A stretch of 64,000 nt of DNA from Chryseobacterium candidae (GCF_004916905.1 NZ_SDLV01000010.1:1-64000), one strand, 5' to 3'. Counted from the stretch's first letter, positions 1-7,610 are shown. The notes: generated by a model from the letters alone, not told the origin. A program made the numbers and translations.

Positions 1-9
1 TCATAATAT

Positions 10-30
10 AAGTTGATTAAGTGTCAACTT
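10..30 (-). terminator. weak hairpin past the methyltransferase stop
   Basis: A 7-bp inverted repeat (AAGTTGA / TCAACTT, loop of 7) lies 22 bp beyond the stop codon of the gene read on the minus strand from 663 to 52. The following minus-strand bases are AT-rich but not a clean T-run, so termination is only a possibility. It could equally be the edge of a repeat that continues outside the window. Confidence 0.3.
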
Positions 31-51
31 ATTTTAGGACGGGACAGTGTT

Positions 52-663
52 TTAATAAAAGGTGAACATACGCTTCACGGTCTTTTTATAGGTCTTGTAA
101 ATTTCTCCGTGTTCCTTTAGAAGGAACTCTTCTTCAAGCCTGATCTGAATCTGCATTAAAATATTTCCCGTCAGAAGAAAAGCAAAAGCAATTACAGTAG
201 GGAAAGCAAGGAAAAATCCAATAAGACTGATGGTCATTCCCAGGAATATGGGATTTCTTGAAAATCTGAATAATCCGTGAGTTACAAGTTCTGTTTTTGC
301 TGAGTTATCAATTCCAATCCTCCATGAGTTTTTCATTTGTAACTGGGCTATGATCACCCAAGTCAATGCAAAAATCATTGATATAATTCCTGTGTACTGA
401 AAAATATCATATTCCAGCACATTGATTTTAAAAGCAGAGAAAATTTCTTTCGGAAAAAATAAAAGTAGCATTGTATAGATAAACAAAGCAAATAAAATCA
501 GCTTAAAATACAATCCCACAAGTCCGTATGCGGAATCATCTTTAGGAAGAACGTCAGGATTTTTTCCAATTTGTTTAGCCACTTTGTAGCTAATGCCAAC
601 AAATGAGACCAAAAAGAAAATGATGAAGTAAAAAGGGATAAAAAATCTGATGAAATCTGCCAT
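52..663 (-). CDS. membrane isoprenylcysteine/phospholipid methyltransferase-family protein
   Basis: This 203-aa protein is almost entirely membrane-embedded, with about five hydrophobic segments. Its C-terminal half carries the signature of the ICMT/PEMT group of SAM-dependent membrane methyltransferases: a TxGLFRFSRNPIFLG stretch at about residues 128-142, then a glutamate pair in RLEEEFLLKEHG near residue 175. In that family these residues bind SAM and shape the active site. The bacterial substrate is usually unknown, and nothing here identifies it. The ATG at 663 starts right at the first hydrophobic segment. The gene stands alone, with no partner on the same strand nearby. The family call is solid; the substrate is not known. 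Confidence 0.8.
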   Translation of the reverse strand: MADFIRFFIPFYFIIFFLVSFVGISYKVAKQIGKNPDVLPKDDSAYGLVGLYFKLILFALFIYTMLLLFFPKEIFSAFKINVLEYDIFQYTGIISMIFALTWVIIAQLQMKNSWRIGIDNSAKTELVTHGLFRFSRNPIFLGMTISLIGFFLAFPTVIAFAFLLTGNILMQIQIRLEEEFLLKEHGEIYKTYKKTVKRMFTFY

Positions 664-716
664 ATGATAATAGTTTTGGGCAAATTTGCTAAGTTTTGTT
701 ATGCAATGCTATTGCA

Positions 717-851
717 ATGATTGGGGATTTTATTGGGATTGATGAAATTTGCAATTGTAAGCTTAGAAATTCCTATCCTCCGGAAGTGATGAAAATTCAA
801 AGAATTTTTGACGGGGTGTTTAAAGAAGATGATGATATAAGTTTTGGCTAA
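717..851 (+). CDS. small unrecognised ORF, 44 aa
   Basis: An ATG at 717 opens a 44-codon frame ending at 851, with mixed, protein-like composition (Pro-Pro-Glu-Val in the middle, an acidic Glu-Asp-Asp-Asp stretch near the end). Its last codons run into the GGCTAAAGCC repeat, and no promoter or terminator is evident. It may be the tail of a decayed gene or a chance frame. I do not recognise it. Confidence 0.2.
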   Translation: MIGDFIGIDEICNCKLRNSYPPEVMKIQRIFDGVFKEDDDISFG

Positions 852-893
852 AGCCGGTTGATTTCTTTTTTTCGATTAAACGGGCTAAAGCCC
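846..893. repeat. paired GGCTAAAGCC palindromes (REP-like)
   Basis: Two short palindromes share a core: GGCTAAAGCC at 846-855 and GGGCTAAAGCCC at 882-893, separated by a pyrimidine-rich spacer. The arrangement resembles small extragenic palindromic repeats seen between genes in flavobacteria; that comparison is from memory. A related TAGCCC/GGGCTA hairpin lies at 3881-3900. Confidence 0.5.
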
Positions 894-912
894 ATTTCTA
901 TTGATAGAATAT

Positions 913-1458
913 TTACAACACTCTTTGAGCATGAAGATAGGCCTTATTCCAGTATTTTTCGTTCAGAGATGAGATGATCACACCTTTTGAGGTAGAAGCA
1001 TGAATAAATTTCACTTCTCCGTCAGGACCAATATCATGAACAATTCCCACGTGAGATACTCTGCTTCCTCCGGCTGTTGCAAAAAACAACAGATCACCAG
1101 GTTTTACGTCTCTTATATCAATATTCTTTCCGGCTTCGGCCTGATCAGAAGATCTTCTGGGAAGATTAAAATCATTTTCTTCAAATACTTTTACCGTAAA
1201 TCCCGAACAGTCGAATCCTGACGAAGTATTGCCTCCGAATTTATAAGGTGTCCCGATATACTTTTCTGCATCTTTCAGAATATCATTGATTGATCTGGAA
1301 ACACTACCATTAAATTTGGAATCCAGCTTTCTGAGATTTTCGGTTTTTGCAATGGTTTTCGTATTTGATTTTTTACTTCCTGAAGCACTTTTCGAGGATC
1401 CGCAGGATACTATAAAGACTGAAGCTGCTAATACCGCAACAATCTGCTTTATGTTCAT
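913..1458 (-). CDS. NlpC/P60 lipoprotein, peptidoglycan endopeptidase
   Basis: This is a lipoprotein with a C-terminal NlpC/P60 cysteine-peptidase domain, which in this family cleaves peptide cross-links in peptidoglycan. The N-terminus has a hydrophobic signal and lipobox ending FIVSC, so the acylated Cys is about residue 19. A Ser/Lys-rich linker follows. The catalytic Cys is in FDCSGF, the His in SHVGIVHD, and a third polar residue in FIHAS. I chose the ATG at 1458 because the signal peptide begins there; an upstream in-frame ATG at 1485 would add nine residues ahead of the signal. The protein would sit in the periplasm, attached to a membrane. No operon partners. Confidence 0.87.
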   Translation of the reverse strand: MNIKQIVAVLAASVFIVSCGSSKSASGSKKSNTKTIAKTENLRKLDSKFNGSVSRSINDILKDAEKYIGTPYKFGGNTSSGFDCSGFTVKVFEENDFNLPRRSSDQAEAGKNIDIRDVKPGDLLFFATAGGSRVSHVGIVHDIGPDGEVKFIHASTSKGVIISSLNEKYWNKAYLHAQRVL

Positions 1459-1638
1459 TTTTTGTTCAAATAATCCCGTTTCCATACTCTTCTGATTTAT
1501 AATTAATTAACAAAACATACACAAATATACATTTTATATTTTAATTATAAAATAACTATACTACAACTATATGATAAACATAAGTTAAAATTTTGATTTT
1601 CATTATTTATTGGTATATTTGATTTCTATTTTCAAGAT

Positions 1639-2277
1639 ATGGCAACCTATGAAAGTGTAATCAAGATCACCGGAGCGGTGGGAGATCTGGTATTTTATAC
1701 TCTGAATGGCAAAAATGTGGTTCGGAAGAAAAGCGGGTTCAATAAAGCTGCCTTTAAAAAAAATCCTTCGTATGAGAAAGTGAGACAGAACAGTTCTGAA
1801 TTCGGCCACTGTTCCAGAATGGGGAAAATTATCAGGAAAAGCCTGGAAGTATATATTAAAGAAGCAGGTGATCCCCTCCTCTACCAGAAGTTTGCAAAGG
1901 TAATGACGATCATTAAAGATTTAGATACACTTTCTGAAAGAGGAAAAAGAACGGTTGAAAATGGTTTAAAGACTGAAGAAGGAAGAAAAATTCTGAGAGA
2001 ATTTCAATGGGGTGCAATTAATAATCTTTCTGATGGTGTAACAATGAAAGATCATGTTCTGTATAAAAATGATCATTGTACATCAGACCATGGAGTGATT
2101 TTAACTTTAAAACTGGATTCTGAAAATTATAGTATCGAAAGTAGTAAGGAAATAATCCGCTGGAATCAGCAACAAGATAAGTCTTTTAAAAAATACTTTT
2201 CCGATAATGATCTTTTGCTCTATTTTGTAACATTAAAGAATGAAAATGACAAGGTTACCCATATAGGATTTGTTTAA
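1639..2277 (+). CDS. conserved hypothetical protein, 212 aa
   Basis: I do not recognise a named domain. The N-terminus (ATYESVIKITGAVGDLVFY, then NGKNVVRKKSGFNK) reads as a short beta-rich, Gly-containing segment followed by a basic patch. The middle (residues about 45-115) is predicted mainly helical and charged. No signal peptide or membrane segment is visible, so the product is probably cytoplasmic. From memory, similar short proteins of unknown function recur in flavobacterial genomes, sometimes in several copies. It is monocistronic and ends at a strong bidirectional terminator shared with the convergent lipoprotein gene. Confidence 0.65.
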   Translation: MATYESVIKITGAVGDLVFYTLNGKNVVRKKSGFNKAAFKKNPSYEKVRQNSSEFGHCSRMGKIIRKSLEVYIKEAGDPLLYQKFAKVMTIIKDLDTLSERGKRTVENGLKTEEGRKILREFQWGAINNLSDGVTMKDHVLYKNDHCTSDHGVILTLKLDSENYSIESSKEIIRWNQQQDKSFKKYFSDNDLLLYFVTLKNENDKVTHIGFV

Positions 2278-2283
2278 ATAAAA

Positions 2284-2311
2284 AAAGTCTGCAGTAGATT
2301 CTGCAGACTTT
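2284..2311. terminator. bidirectional intrinsic terminator
   Basis: A perfect 11-bp stem (AAAGTCTGCAG / CTGCAGACTTT) with a 6-nt loop sits between two convergent genes, with A-runs on the left and T-rich sequence on the right. It can serve both the unknown protein gene (plus) and the lipoprotein gene (minus). Confidence 0.85.
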
Positions 2312-2317
2312 CTTGTT

Positions 2318-2686
2318 TTATTTCTTTTCTCCTTTCCAGCTTCCTGATATTGCAGGTGTTGGAAGTGAGTTGGACCAATTTCCGTTTCCTTTTTTTTCTT
2401 TCGTTAACGTTCCTTTGAAATCTCCTTGTGAAGGAAGCCCTACTCTGGCGTTAAGATCTCCTGTCTCACTTAAATTTCCGGTAATACTGTAGTTTTCATT
2501 ATTCACATCGGAATGCATTGTCCCTACTACTTTGCCGCTCTCATCTACCACAAAATTCCAAACTCCTTTATCTGCTCCTTCATAAGAACCAGACCATGTT
2601 CCTACATAATCATAAATAGTATCATCATCAGAGCTGCACCCGATAAATAAAAACGCTGTTAATAAAAGTAAAAAAAGTTTCTTCAT
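2318..2686 (-). CDS. small beta-rich lipoprotein
   Basis: A 122-aa protein with a classical lipoprotein signal: Lys-Lys start, a Leu/Phe-rich core and lipobox FIGC followed by SSDDD. The acidic residues after the Cys are common in Bacteroidota lipoproteins and can act as a surface-export signal in that phylum. The mature part is rich in Gly, Asn and alternating hydrophobic residues (VGTWSGSYEG, GSWKGEK), suggesting a small beta-barrel or lipocalin-like fold. No catalytic motif is seen. Monocistronic and convergent with the preceding gene. Confidence 0.75.
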   Translation of the reverse strand: MKKLFLLLLTAFLFIGCSSDDDTIYDYVGTWSGSYEGADKGVWNFVVDESGKVVGTMHSDVNNENYSITGNLSETGDLNARVGLPSQGDFKGTLTKEKKGNGNWSNSLPTPAISGSWKGEKK

Positions 2687-3067
2687 AGTTTCAGTAGTTT
2701 TATAACCTAAATCCTGTTATTCTCCTGCGCTTTCTTCCTAAAAATCCAGTTACAGAGAATGTTTCTTAATATTTATTATTTTTTTGTTCCGTGCAAATCT
2801 ACTAATTTTTTTATTCAGATTATCTGAATTTTAATCAGCATCCAATATGTTTATTAAAAAACAACATATTTTGGCTAAAATACAAATATTTTTCAAACAA
2901 ATACAAGGTCTATAAATTTGACTTATTCTAAAAATATGGTTAAAAAATAATAGTAATGAGCTCAATATTCGTTTATAATTATATTAATATTTGATTTAAA
3001 GCTATTTTTATTTCTATTTTAAAGATATTTCTTAACTTAGTGAAAAAATAAACTTTTAAAAATTTAC
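2687..3067. other. AT-rich intergenic region
   Basis: This region separates two divergent genes for exported proteins and must contain both promoters. A TAAATTTG box (matching TAnnTTTG) occurs at 2913-2920, but no TTG lies at the expected distance upstream. No convincing ORF or strong hairpin was seen. Confidence 0.4.
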
Positions 3068-3751
3068 ATGAAAACAAAAACACTATTTTTAGCAGCATTT
3101 GTTATTTGTAGCAGCTCAAAAGCGCAAGTTGGGATTAATACATCTACTCCGAGCCATACTTTGGATGTAAATGGCCTGGTAAGAGTAAGAGGACTTTCAA
3201 ATGCTGAAAAAAAAATTGTTGCAGCAGATGCACAGGGAGTTTTAACTCTTATTTCTCCAGAAGAAATTTTTGCGCCAAAGGCTATACTAAACACATCAAC
3301 CTCTTCCAATGAACAAAGATCCACTGTATACGAAGGAAAATGCTTTCAACCTGGTGACAATGCTTCTTCCTGTACCGTTTCTGTAAACCATTACTCCTCT
3401 TGTGCTGGGTTCACCAGTCCTGTAGATACTCAAATTATTGTGGGACAAGGTATCAATACCGGCAACGGACAGTTTCTAGGCACCTGGACTGCCCGATATG
3501 TTGATAATAAAGGTTTTACCGGCACAGCTCCTGTTGCTAACCAAACGGCACCTGACTATCCCAGAATCTCATATCCAAGTACCAATACAGCCAACTACCT
3601 AGGAAACGGAAACTTTGCTGGTCAATGTAATACAGATCTGGTAACTACTATTAACCAGAGTACCGGAGATATAAAAGTAGAGTCTGTAAAGCGAAGCATG
3701 TACGCACACCTTGTATACCTTATTAATATTGCCCGCTCCAGATCTTTATAA
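3068..3751 (+). CDS. secreted protein with tail-fibre-like N-terminal motif
   Basis: A 227-aa protein with a signal peptide of about 19 residues ending SSSKA before QVGINTSTP. The stretch VGINTSTPSHTLDVNG is a motif I associate with Bacteroidota cell-surface and phage-tail-like proteins; the remainder of the protein is not similar to a fibre I know. The mature C-terminal part is Gly/Thr/Asn-rich with six cysteines (for example KCFQPG, SSCTVSVNHYSSC, GQCNT), which could form disulfides outside the cell. No enzyme motif is seen, and no C-terminal type IX sorting domain is evident. Monocistronic, with its own terminator. Function unknown. Confidence 0.7.
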   Translation: MKTKTLFLAAFVICSSSKAQVGINTSTPSHTLDVNGLVRVRGLSNAEKKIVAADAQGVLTLISPEEIFAPKAILNTSTSSNEQRSTVYEGKCFQPGDNASSCTVSVNHYSSCAGFTSPVDTQIIVGQGINTGNGQFLGTWTARYVDNKGFTGTAPVANQTAPDYPRISYPSTNTANYLGNGNFAGQCNTDLVTTINQSTGDIKVESVKRSMYAHLVYLINIARSRSL

Positions 3752-4248
3752 TAGTTGATATTTGATTTCAAAAAGACAGCCCCAATATTTTCATTGCGGC
3801 TGTTTTTATTTTTTTCAAATCCAGTTTATTCGGTTGGAATTCCTGGAGGAAGTAAAAAGAACTATAAAACTATAAAAGGTTAGCCCTAATTAAGGGGCTA
3901 TTGTTTAATACTGCTTTTTCTTTTCAGAAAATTAAAATCATAGAAGAAAAAATAAATGCATCAAAAAGATCCAATAGAAAACGTTCAACCGAGAGACTAA
4001 AAAAAATTGATAATGTCTCCGTTACTATTTTCCGGGGTTTTATGAAATTTTGAAAATCTTCAGGCGCTGCTCTGTTCTGTAATAGTACTATCCCATAGAA
4101 GTAATCTTCCCGTATAGAGTTACATGATTGTAATATAATTTCACACAAGAATAGGATTAATTGAGAAGTTATTCAATTGAAAATGGTTGCTTTTACTGCG
4201 CTGAGCGTATTTCCCCTTTAATTCAATTCAATAAAAACTACAAAATAT
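3752..4248. other. intergenic region without an assigned gene
   Basis: Apart from the terminator at its left end, it holds a TAGCCC...GGGCTA hairpin at 3881-3900. A plus-strand stretch at about 3930-4050 reads as a basic, protein-like fragment (SKRSNRKRSTERLKKI) without a start codon. I could not identify that fragment; it may be gene debris. The right end is the tRNA-Ala promoter. Confidence 0.35.
3776..3812 (+). terminator. intrinsic terminator of the secreted-protein gene
   Basis: ACAGCC (3776-3781) pairs with GGCTGT (3798-3803), with flanking A/T runs extending the stem, followed by TTTTTATTTTTTT. It lies 25 bp after the stop codon. Confidence 0.75.
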
Positions 4249-4278
4249 TTGTAAATATCAATTAAATACTTACTTTTG
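4249..4278 (+). promoter_or_regulatory. promoter of tRNA-Ala
   Basis: TTG at 4249-4251 and TACTTTTG at 4271-4278 are separated by exactly 19 nt. This fits the Bacteroidota consensus of a -33 TTG and a -7 TAnnTTTG. The tRNA starts 21 nt downstream. Confidence 0.8.
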
Positions 4279-4298
4279 TACCACTTTAAAATAAAGAC

Positions 4299-4372
4299 GG
4301 GGGATTGGCGCAGTTGGCTAGCGCGTTTGACTGGCAGTCAAAAGGTCACGGGTTCGAATCCCGTATTCTCCA
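4299..4372 (+). tRNA. tRNA-Ala, anticodon GGC
   Basis: A 74-nt cloverleaf. The acceptor stem GGGGGAT pairs with ATTCTCC, including the G3:U70 pair that identifies alanine tRNAs. The D arm is normal. The anticodon arm is TTTGA-CTGGCAG-TCAAA with anticodon GGC, and the T arm contains GGGTTCGAATCCC. The discriminator base is A. CCA is not encoded, as is usual in this group. Confidence 0.95.
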
Positions 4373-4373
4373 C

Positions 4374-4411
4374 AAAAGAGCTGTAACACATTGAATTACA
4401 GCTCTTTTTTT
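4374..4411 (+). terminator. tRNA-Ala terminator
   Basis: AAGAGCTGTAA and TTACAGCTCTT form an 11-bp perfect stem followed by a run of Ts, immediately after the tRNA 3' end. Confidence 0.9.
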
Positions 4412-4449
4412 ATGAAAGTTTGTTTTTTTAAATTCTACAATTCCAATAG

Positions 4450-4677
4450 TATAAAAAAAGCATAGAGTTTATCTCTTTTAATCCTGTGATCAAGCTTTGT
4501 CTGCAAGGGATGAACTTTGAAGAGAAAGAAATGTCTGTAAAGCTGCTTATTGCAGAACCAACAGAAAATTTCGAAAATCATCCCAATGTTACAGATAAAA
4601 AATTTCCTGGAAACCCAAGACAGTCTTATCGTTCTCAGGTGCCTTTGAAAATGACCAGAGAAATCACCCGACTTTAG
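4450..4677 (+). pseudogene. arr: remnant of a rifampin ADP-ribosyltransferase (Arr) gene
   Basis: The frame from 4450 to 4677 has no good start (a GTG at 4486 is the only candidate). Its C-terminal 45 residues match the Arr signature: EPTENFENHPNVTDKKFPGNP followed within a few residues by SYRSQVPLK. In Arr enzymes the equivalent EPTGxFExxPNxTxKxFPGNPTxSYR segment builds the NAD/rifampin site. The first part (FNPVIKLCLQGMNFEEKE) looks like the start of an N-terminal helical domain that, as far as I recall, precedes Arr in some flavobacterial proteins. The two pieces are joined directly, so the middle, including the HGT motif of the NAD-binding half, is deleted. The product cannot be functional. 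Confidence 0.75.
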
Positions 4678-4693
4678 CAGAAATATTCACTGC

Positions 4694-5725
4694 TCAGAAA
4701 GAAAAATCAAGAGCATCAGCAGAAGGTCTGAAATTGGAATGCATTGCCGCTGTAAAATAGTCACAGAACACCTGATAAACTGCAGAATAAGGATCTGTAG
4801 CACGGATTCCAAGCTGTGTATAAGCAGTAAGGATATGATGGGATAATTTGTGGACCAGCTCTACCCCATATTCATGAATCTCGTTTTGTTTATCCTCAGA
4901 AATTTCTTTCTGATCATCAAGTATATTTTCTACTTCTCTGGCAATATATAATACTTTATCCAAATTCTTTTCAACAGATTCTGCAAAATTTTTGAAATTG
5001 ATCCCAGGACGAATACATTCTGCTTCTTCAATAAAATGAGAAGCCATTCCCAGATAATTGACCAATAGCGTCAGATCCGCAAAAACCCGAAACGGGATAC
5101 TGTCCAGAATATCATTCGTGAAAAAAGTATCATAAACAAAACTGTAATCTTCGCTTACAATGACATTTTCAATGGTGAACGAATAGGTTCCGCTGGCTTT
5201 CATCCCCATAGACTTCCAGTTGGGGATAATCTGAGCCTGCTCCTTTGGAATAATGAATGAGTGAATAATCTCCTTACCGTCTTTATCCATTATAGGTTTC
5301 CCGTTTTCCGTAACCTTGGCATTTAATGTAAAATGGGTCAGATGAGGTGCTCCTGTTGCAAAATTCCATAAACCGTTTATCAAATAGTTGCCGTTATCTT
5401 GTTTTTCTGCAGTTCCGCCAATCATTCCGCTTCCGCCAAAGCAGGTTTCAGAATGGGTAAAGAGTAACTGAGCTACTTCTGGTTTGATATTTCTGGAAAA
5501 ATAATTCGCTCCTGCACAAAGCGTCAGCATCCAGCCGAAACTTCCATCGGTTTCAGCCCAGCCAAATAATGCTTTAAGTCCTTCTTCAAAACGATAGCCG
5601 AGTCCTCCATATTTTTTGGGAACCCAGATTTTAAGTAATCCTTCCTTATGAATATATTGTATTACCTCATCAGAAATTAGAGAAGCTCCATGAAGTTCGT
5701 GTCTGATCTCTTTACTACTCAGCAT
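4694..5725 (-). CDS. acyl-CoA-dehydrogenase-fold flavoprotein in thiamine operon
   Basis: A 343-aa cytoplasmic protein of the acyl-CoA dehydrogenase fold, in the branch that includes flavin-dependent two-component monooxygenases. Visible features are the N-terminal helical region with KKYGGLGY (about residues 37-44), the middle beta-domain with GGTAEKQDNGNYLINGLWNF and SMGMKASGTYSF (the flavin/substrate region), and a C-terminal helical bundle. It is a little shorter than typical acyl-CoA dehydrogenases (about 380 aa), and the usual catalytic Glu could not be assigned. Its start overlaps the end of the PnuT gene by 11 bp, so it is translationally coupled and lies under the same TPP riboswitch. 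That suggests a role in thiamine or thiamine-precursor salvage, which is an inference. Confidence 0.75.
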   Translation of the reverse strand: MLSSKEIRHELHGASLISDEVIQYIHKEGLLKIWVPKKYGGLGYRFEEGLKALFGWAETDGSFGWMLTLCAGANYFSRNIKPEVAQLLFTHSETCFGGSGMIGGTAEKQDNGNYLINGLWNFATGAPHLTHFTLNAKVTENGKPIMDKDGKEIIHSFIIPKEQAQIIPNWKSMGMKASGTYSFTIENVIVSEDYSFVYDTFFTNDILDSIPFRVFADLTLLVNYLGMASHFIEEAECIRPGINFKNFAESVEKNLDKVLYIAREVENILDDQKEISEDKQNEIHEYGVELVHKLSHHILTAYTQLGIRATDPYSAVYQVFCDYFTAAMHSNFRPSADALDFSF

Positions 5726-6308
5726 TGGCTTTGGATTTAATAATTTTCTGCCATTCTATATATCCGGAAATTGCTACTAAAAATAAAAACGACGTTAAAA
5801 CAGCATATAGATATAATTCTTTATGAATCATCAAAGGGATGGAAATGATATTACTGACATTCAGTATCACCCAGTTTTCAATTTTTCTTCTTGCCATGAG
5901 CCACATTCCTGCCCAGGCAAAAGCACTCACCAGAGAATCCCAAACAGGAACATCCGAATCGGTAAAATAAGTAAGAAAAGACCAGAATAAGATAAACGTT
6001 CCCAGAACAATTCCTCCTGTAATCCATTTTTCTGTGGTGGTGGTAATGGAGATTTCCATTTCGGATTTCTGTTTCCCGAATTTCCAGTACAGCCATCCGT
6101 ACATACTCATAATCAGATAATAAAGATTTAAGGTAAATTCAGCATAAAGCTTTGAAGTAAGCATCACATACAGCGTAAGCAGAATGCCTGCAATTCCGAA
6201 AAGATAATTGTTGACATTGTTTTTACGGGCCAGTAAAACCTGAATGACTGAAAATAAGACTCCAAACCATTCCGGTAAGGTAATTTGTTTTAAAATGTCC
6301 TGCATCAT
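5715..6308 (-). CDS. pnuT: PnuC-family thiamine transporter (PnuT)
   Basis: A 197-aa membrane protein with about seven hydrophobic segments. It shows PnuC-family motifs: VLFSVIQVLLARKNNVNNYLFG near the start, then NLYYLIMSMYGWLYW (Trp-rich site where PnuC proteins contact the vitamin ring), and late NVSNIISIPL. PnuC proteins facilitate diffusion of nicotinamide riboside, thiamine or riboflavin. A clear TPP riboswitch 43 bp upstream marks this one as the thiamine version, PnuT. The start is either of two adjacent Met codons (6308 or 6305). It is the first gene of a two-gene operon with the flavoprotein at 4694-5725. Confidence 0.9.
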   Translation of the reverse strand: MMQDILKQITLPEWFGVLFSVIQVLLARKNNVNNYLFGIAGILLTLYVMLTSKLYAEFTLNLYYLIMSMYGWLYWKFGKQKSEMEISITTTTEKWITGGIVLGTFILFWSFLTYFTDSDVPVWDSLVSAFAWAGMWLMARRKIENWVILNVSNIISIPLMIHKELYLYAVLTSFLFLVAISGYIEWQKIIKSKANAE

Positions 6309-6350
6309 ATTAATTATTAGAAATCAAATGATGAGATGATAAATAATCAA

Positions 6351-6431
6351 TCCCTACACCGGCATTATCCGGATCAGGTGTGGAAGTATATTCCTGGGTA
6401 TCATCTCAGCCACTTTTATCTGTAGCACCCC
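6351..6431 (-). promoter_or_regulatory. TPP riboswitch (THI element)
   Basis: Read on the minus strand, the sequence has the conserved order of the TPP aptamer: GGGGTGCT at the 5' side, GGCTGAGAT, ATACCC, then ACCTGATCCGGATAAT followed by GCCGGTGTAGGGA. These are the pyrimidine- and pyrophosphate-sensor elements. It ends 43 bp before the PnuT start, so it probably represses translation or elongation when TPP is abundant. Confidence 0.95.
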
Positions 6432-6532
6432 ATTGTTGGGGCAAAGGTGCAGTTTTTTTGTGGAAAAAGAAAGGACTTCAGTCTTTTTATTTTGAAATGG
6501 AATATCCTAACTCATCCACTACAATAAGTATT

Positions 6533-7144
6533 TTATTCTTTACAAACTAACCGGAATGTAAGATTAATACGCTCCTTCATAGAGATTACAGACTTAGCAA
6601 TCCTATGTTCCCAGTTTTCCTGAAGATCTCCTTTCATAATCAATAATGAACCGTGAGGAAGCGGCAGGCTGTATTTACTCTGATGATGGTCTTTTTTCCT
6701 GAAATCAAAGTTTCTGGTCTGCCCTAAACTTACTGATGCAATCACAGGACGTTTTCCGTATCTGCTTTCTTTATCTCTGTGCCAGGCAACAGAATCATTA
6801 TGATCTCTGTAAAGATTCAGCAATACAGAATTGAACTTATAACCGAATGTTTCTTCTATCTTTTCTTTTAAAGAAAAAAGGTCAGGGGTCCAGAGGTTAT
6901 TGTCTACTTCACCATTTCCTGATGGATAATCCGTTTTAGGATCACCATACCAGGCTGTTAAGCGTGGTGTAAGAACTGTTTTATCATACATTTTCTGAGT
7001 ACGCTGTTTCCAGGGTACTGTTTCAAGCAGATGGTTTTTAAGATCATCCGCTTCATCCTGATTCAGAAAATGCGCTTTGTATTCCAGAAGCTCTTTCGGA
7101 AATTCATATAAATCTTCTGAATGGAACAAACTGAGCTGAGTCAT
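6533..7144 (-). CDS. alkB: AlkB-like alpha-ketoglutarate-dependent dioxygenase
   Basis: A 203-aa protein of the AlkB family, which oxidatively removes alkyl groups from DNA or RNA bases using Fe(II) and 2-oxoglutarate. The iron ligands are visible as H122 and D124 in WHRDKE and H180 in EHRI. The two arginines binding 2-oxoglutarate fit R192 and R198 in ERINLTFR. The nucleotide-recognition-lid region has the expected RLTAWYGD motif (residues 61-68), typical of the short bacterial AlkB/ALKBH2-like branch. It is monocistronic. A TATATTTG box on the minus strand at 7214-7221 could be its -7 element. Confidence 0.9.
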   Translation of the reverse strand: MTQLSLFHSEDLYEFPKELLEYKAHFLNQDEADDLKNHLLETVPWKQRTQKMYDKTVLTPRLTAWYGDPKTDYPSGNGEVDNNLWTPDLFSLKEKIEETFGYKFNSVLLNLYRDHNDSVAWHRDKESRYGKRPVIASVSLGQTRNFDFRKKDHHQSKYSLPLPHGSLLIMKGDLQENWEHRIAKSVISMKERINLTFRLVCKE

Positions 7145-7443
7145 TTTTTATTTATTTAAATAAAAGAAAGGCTTATGTTATTTGAGTAAAAAATTTGATA
7201 CAAATAATATCTGCAAATATATAAATAATGATACAAAATAAATCAAACCCTAAATGTCATTAGAAAAAAATACTTTCTGGTGGACTTTCAGATGAATTGC
7301 ATCATTACTTTTATTCGTTAAAAACAATACTCTTTTTTGCATAATTCACTTTTATAACAAATTGTAAACTTTTGTTTGCCATAACTCGCTTTTTTGCGAA
7401 GTTATTCTTTAGACATGTTTTTGACTTTTGGGGTGTTCAATTT
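7145..7443. other. intergenic region upstream of alkB
   Basis: AT-rich, no supported ORF. It contains the presumed alkB promoter (CAAATATA on the plus strand at 7214-7221). An imperfect hairpin lies at 7381-7405 (ATAACTCGC / GCGAAGTTAT, with one bulged A, around a T6 loop). Confidence 0.4.
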
Positions 7444-7492
7444 GACCAGGAATACCCTGGTCAGTTTGGTCAGGATTTGGGTCGTAATTTTG
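7444..7492 (+). promoter_or_regulatory. candidate promoter with upstream palindromic operator
   Basis: TAATTTTG at 7485-7492 matches the TAnnTTTG -7 box. TTTG ending at 7468 gives a spacer of 16 nt, shorter than the usual 19. Directly upstream is a perfect 7-bp inverted repeat, GACCAGG (7444-7450) / CCTGGTC (7456-7462), with a half copy GGTCAGG at 7468-7474. This looks like a repressor site. It points toward the structured stretch beginning at 7497. Confidence 0.45.
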
Positions 7493-7496
7493 CAGG

Positions 7497-7610
7497 ATTC
7501 TACAAGTGATAATCAGTTCTTTTTTATTATCAAGGTTAAAATTTGAAAATTAGCTTGATTTTTTTATTGTAGAATAGGAAAAACTCTATATATCTGCACC
7601 AGAGTTTTTC
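7497..7610 (+). ncRNA. candidate structured small RNA
   Basis: No ORF fits, but base-pairing is extensive. ATTCTACAA (7497-7505) pairs perfectly with TTGTAGAAT (7567-7575) and encloses TGATAAT/ATTATCA (7507-7513 with 7526-7532). A competing ATCAAG/CTTGAT stem (7529-7534 with 7554-7559) shares bases with that inner stem. A second 9-bp hairpin, AAAAACTCT/AGAGTTTTT (7579-7587 with 7601-7609), could terminate transcription. A -7 box ends five bases before the first stem. The family is unknown; a 6S-like RNA is one possibility that I cannot test. Confidence 0.4.

Noticed and set aside
3924..4148. A 74-aa minus-strand ORF near tRNA-Ala
   Set aside because: No recognisable motif, no promoter, and the opposite strand shows equally weak coding character.
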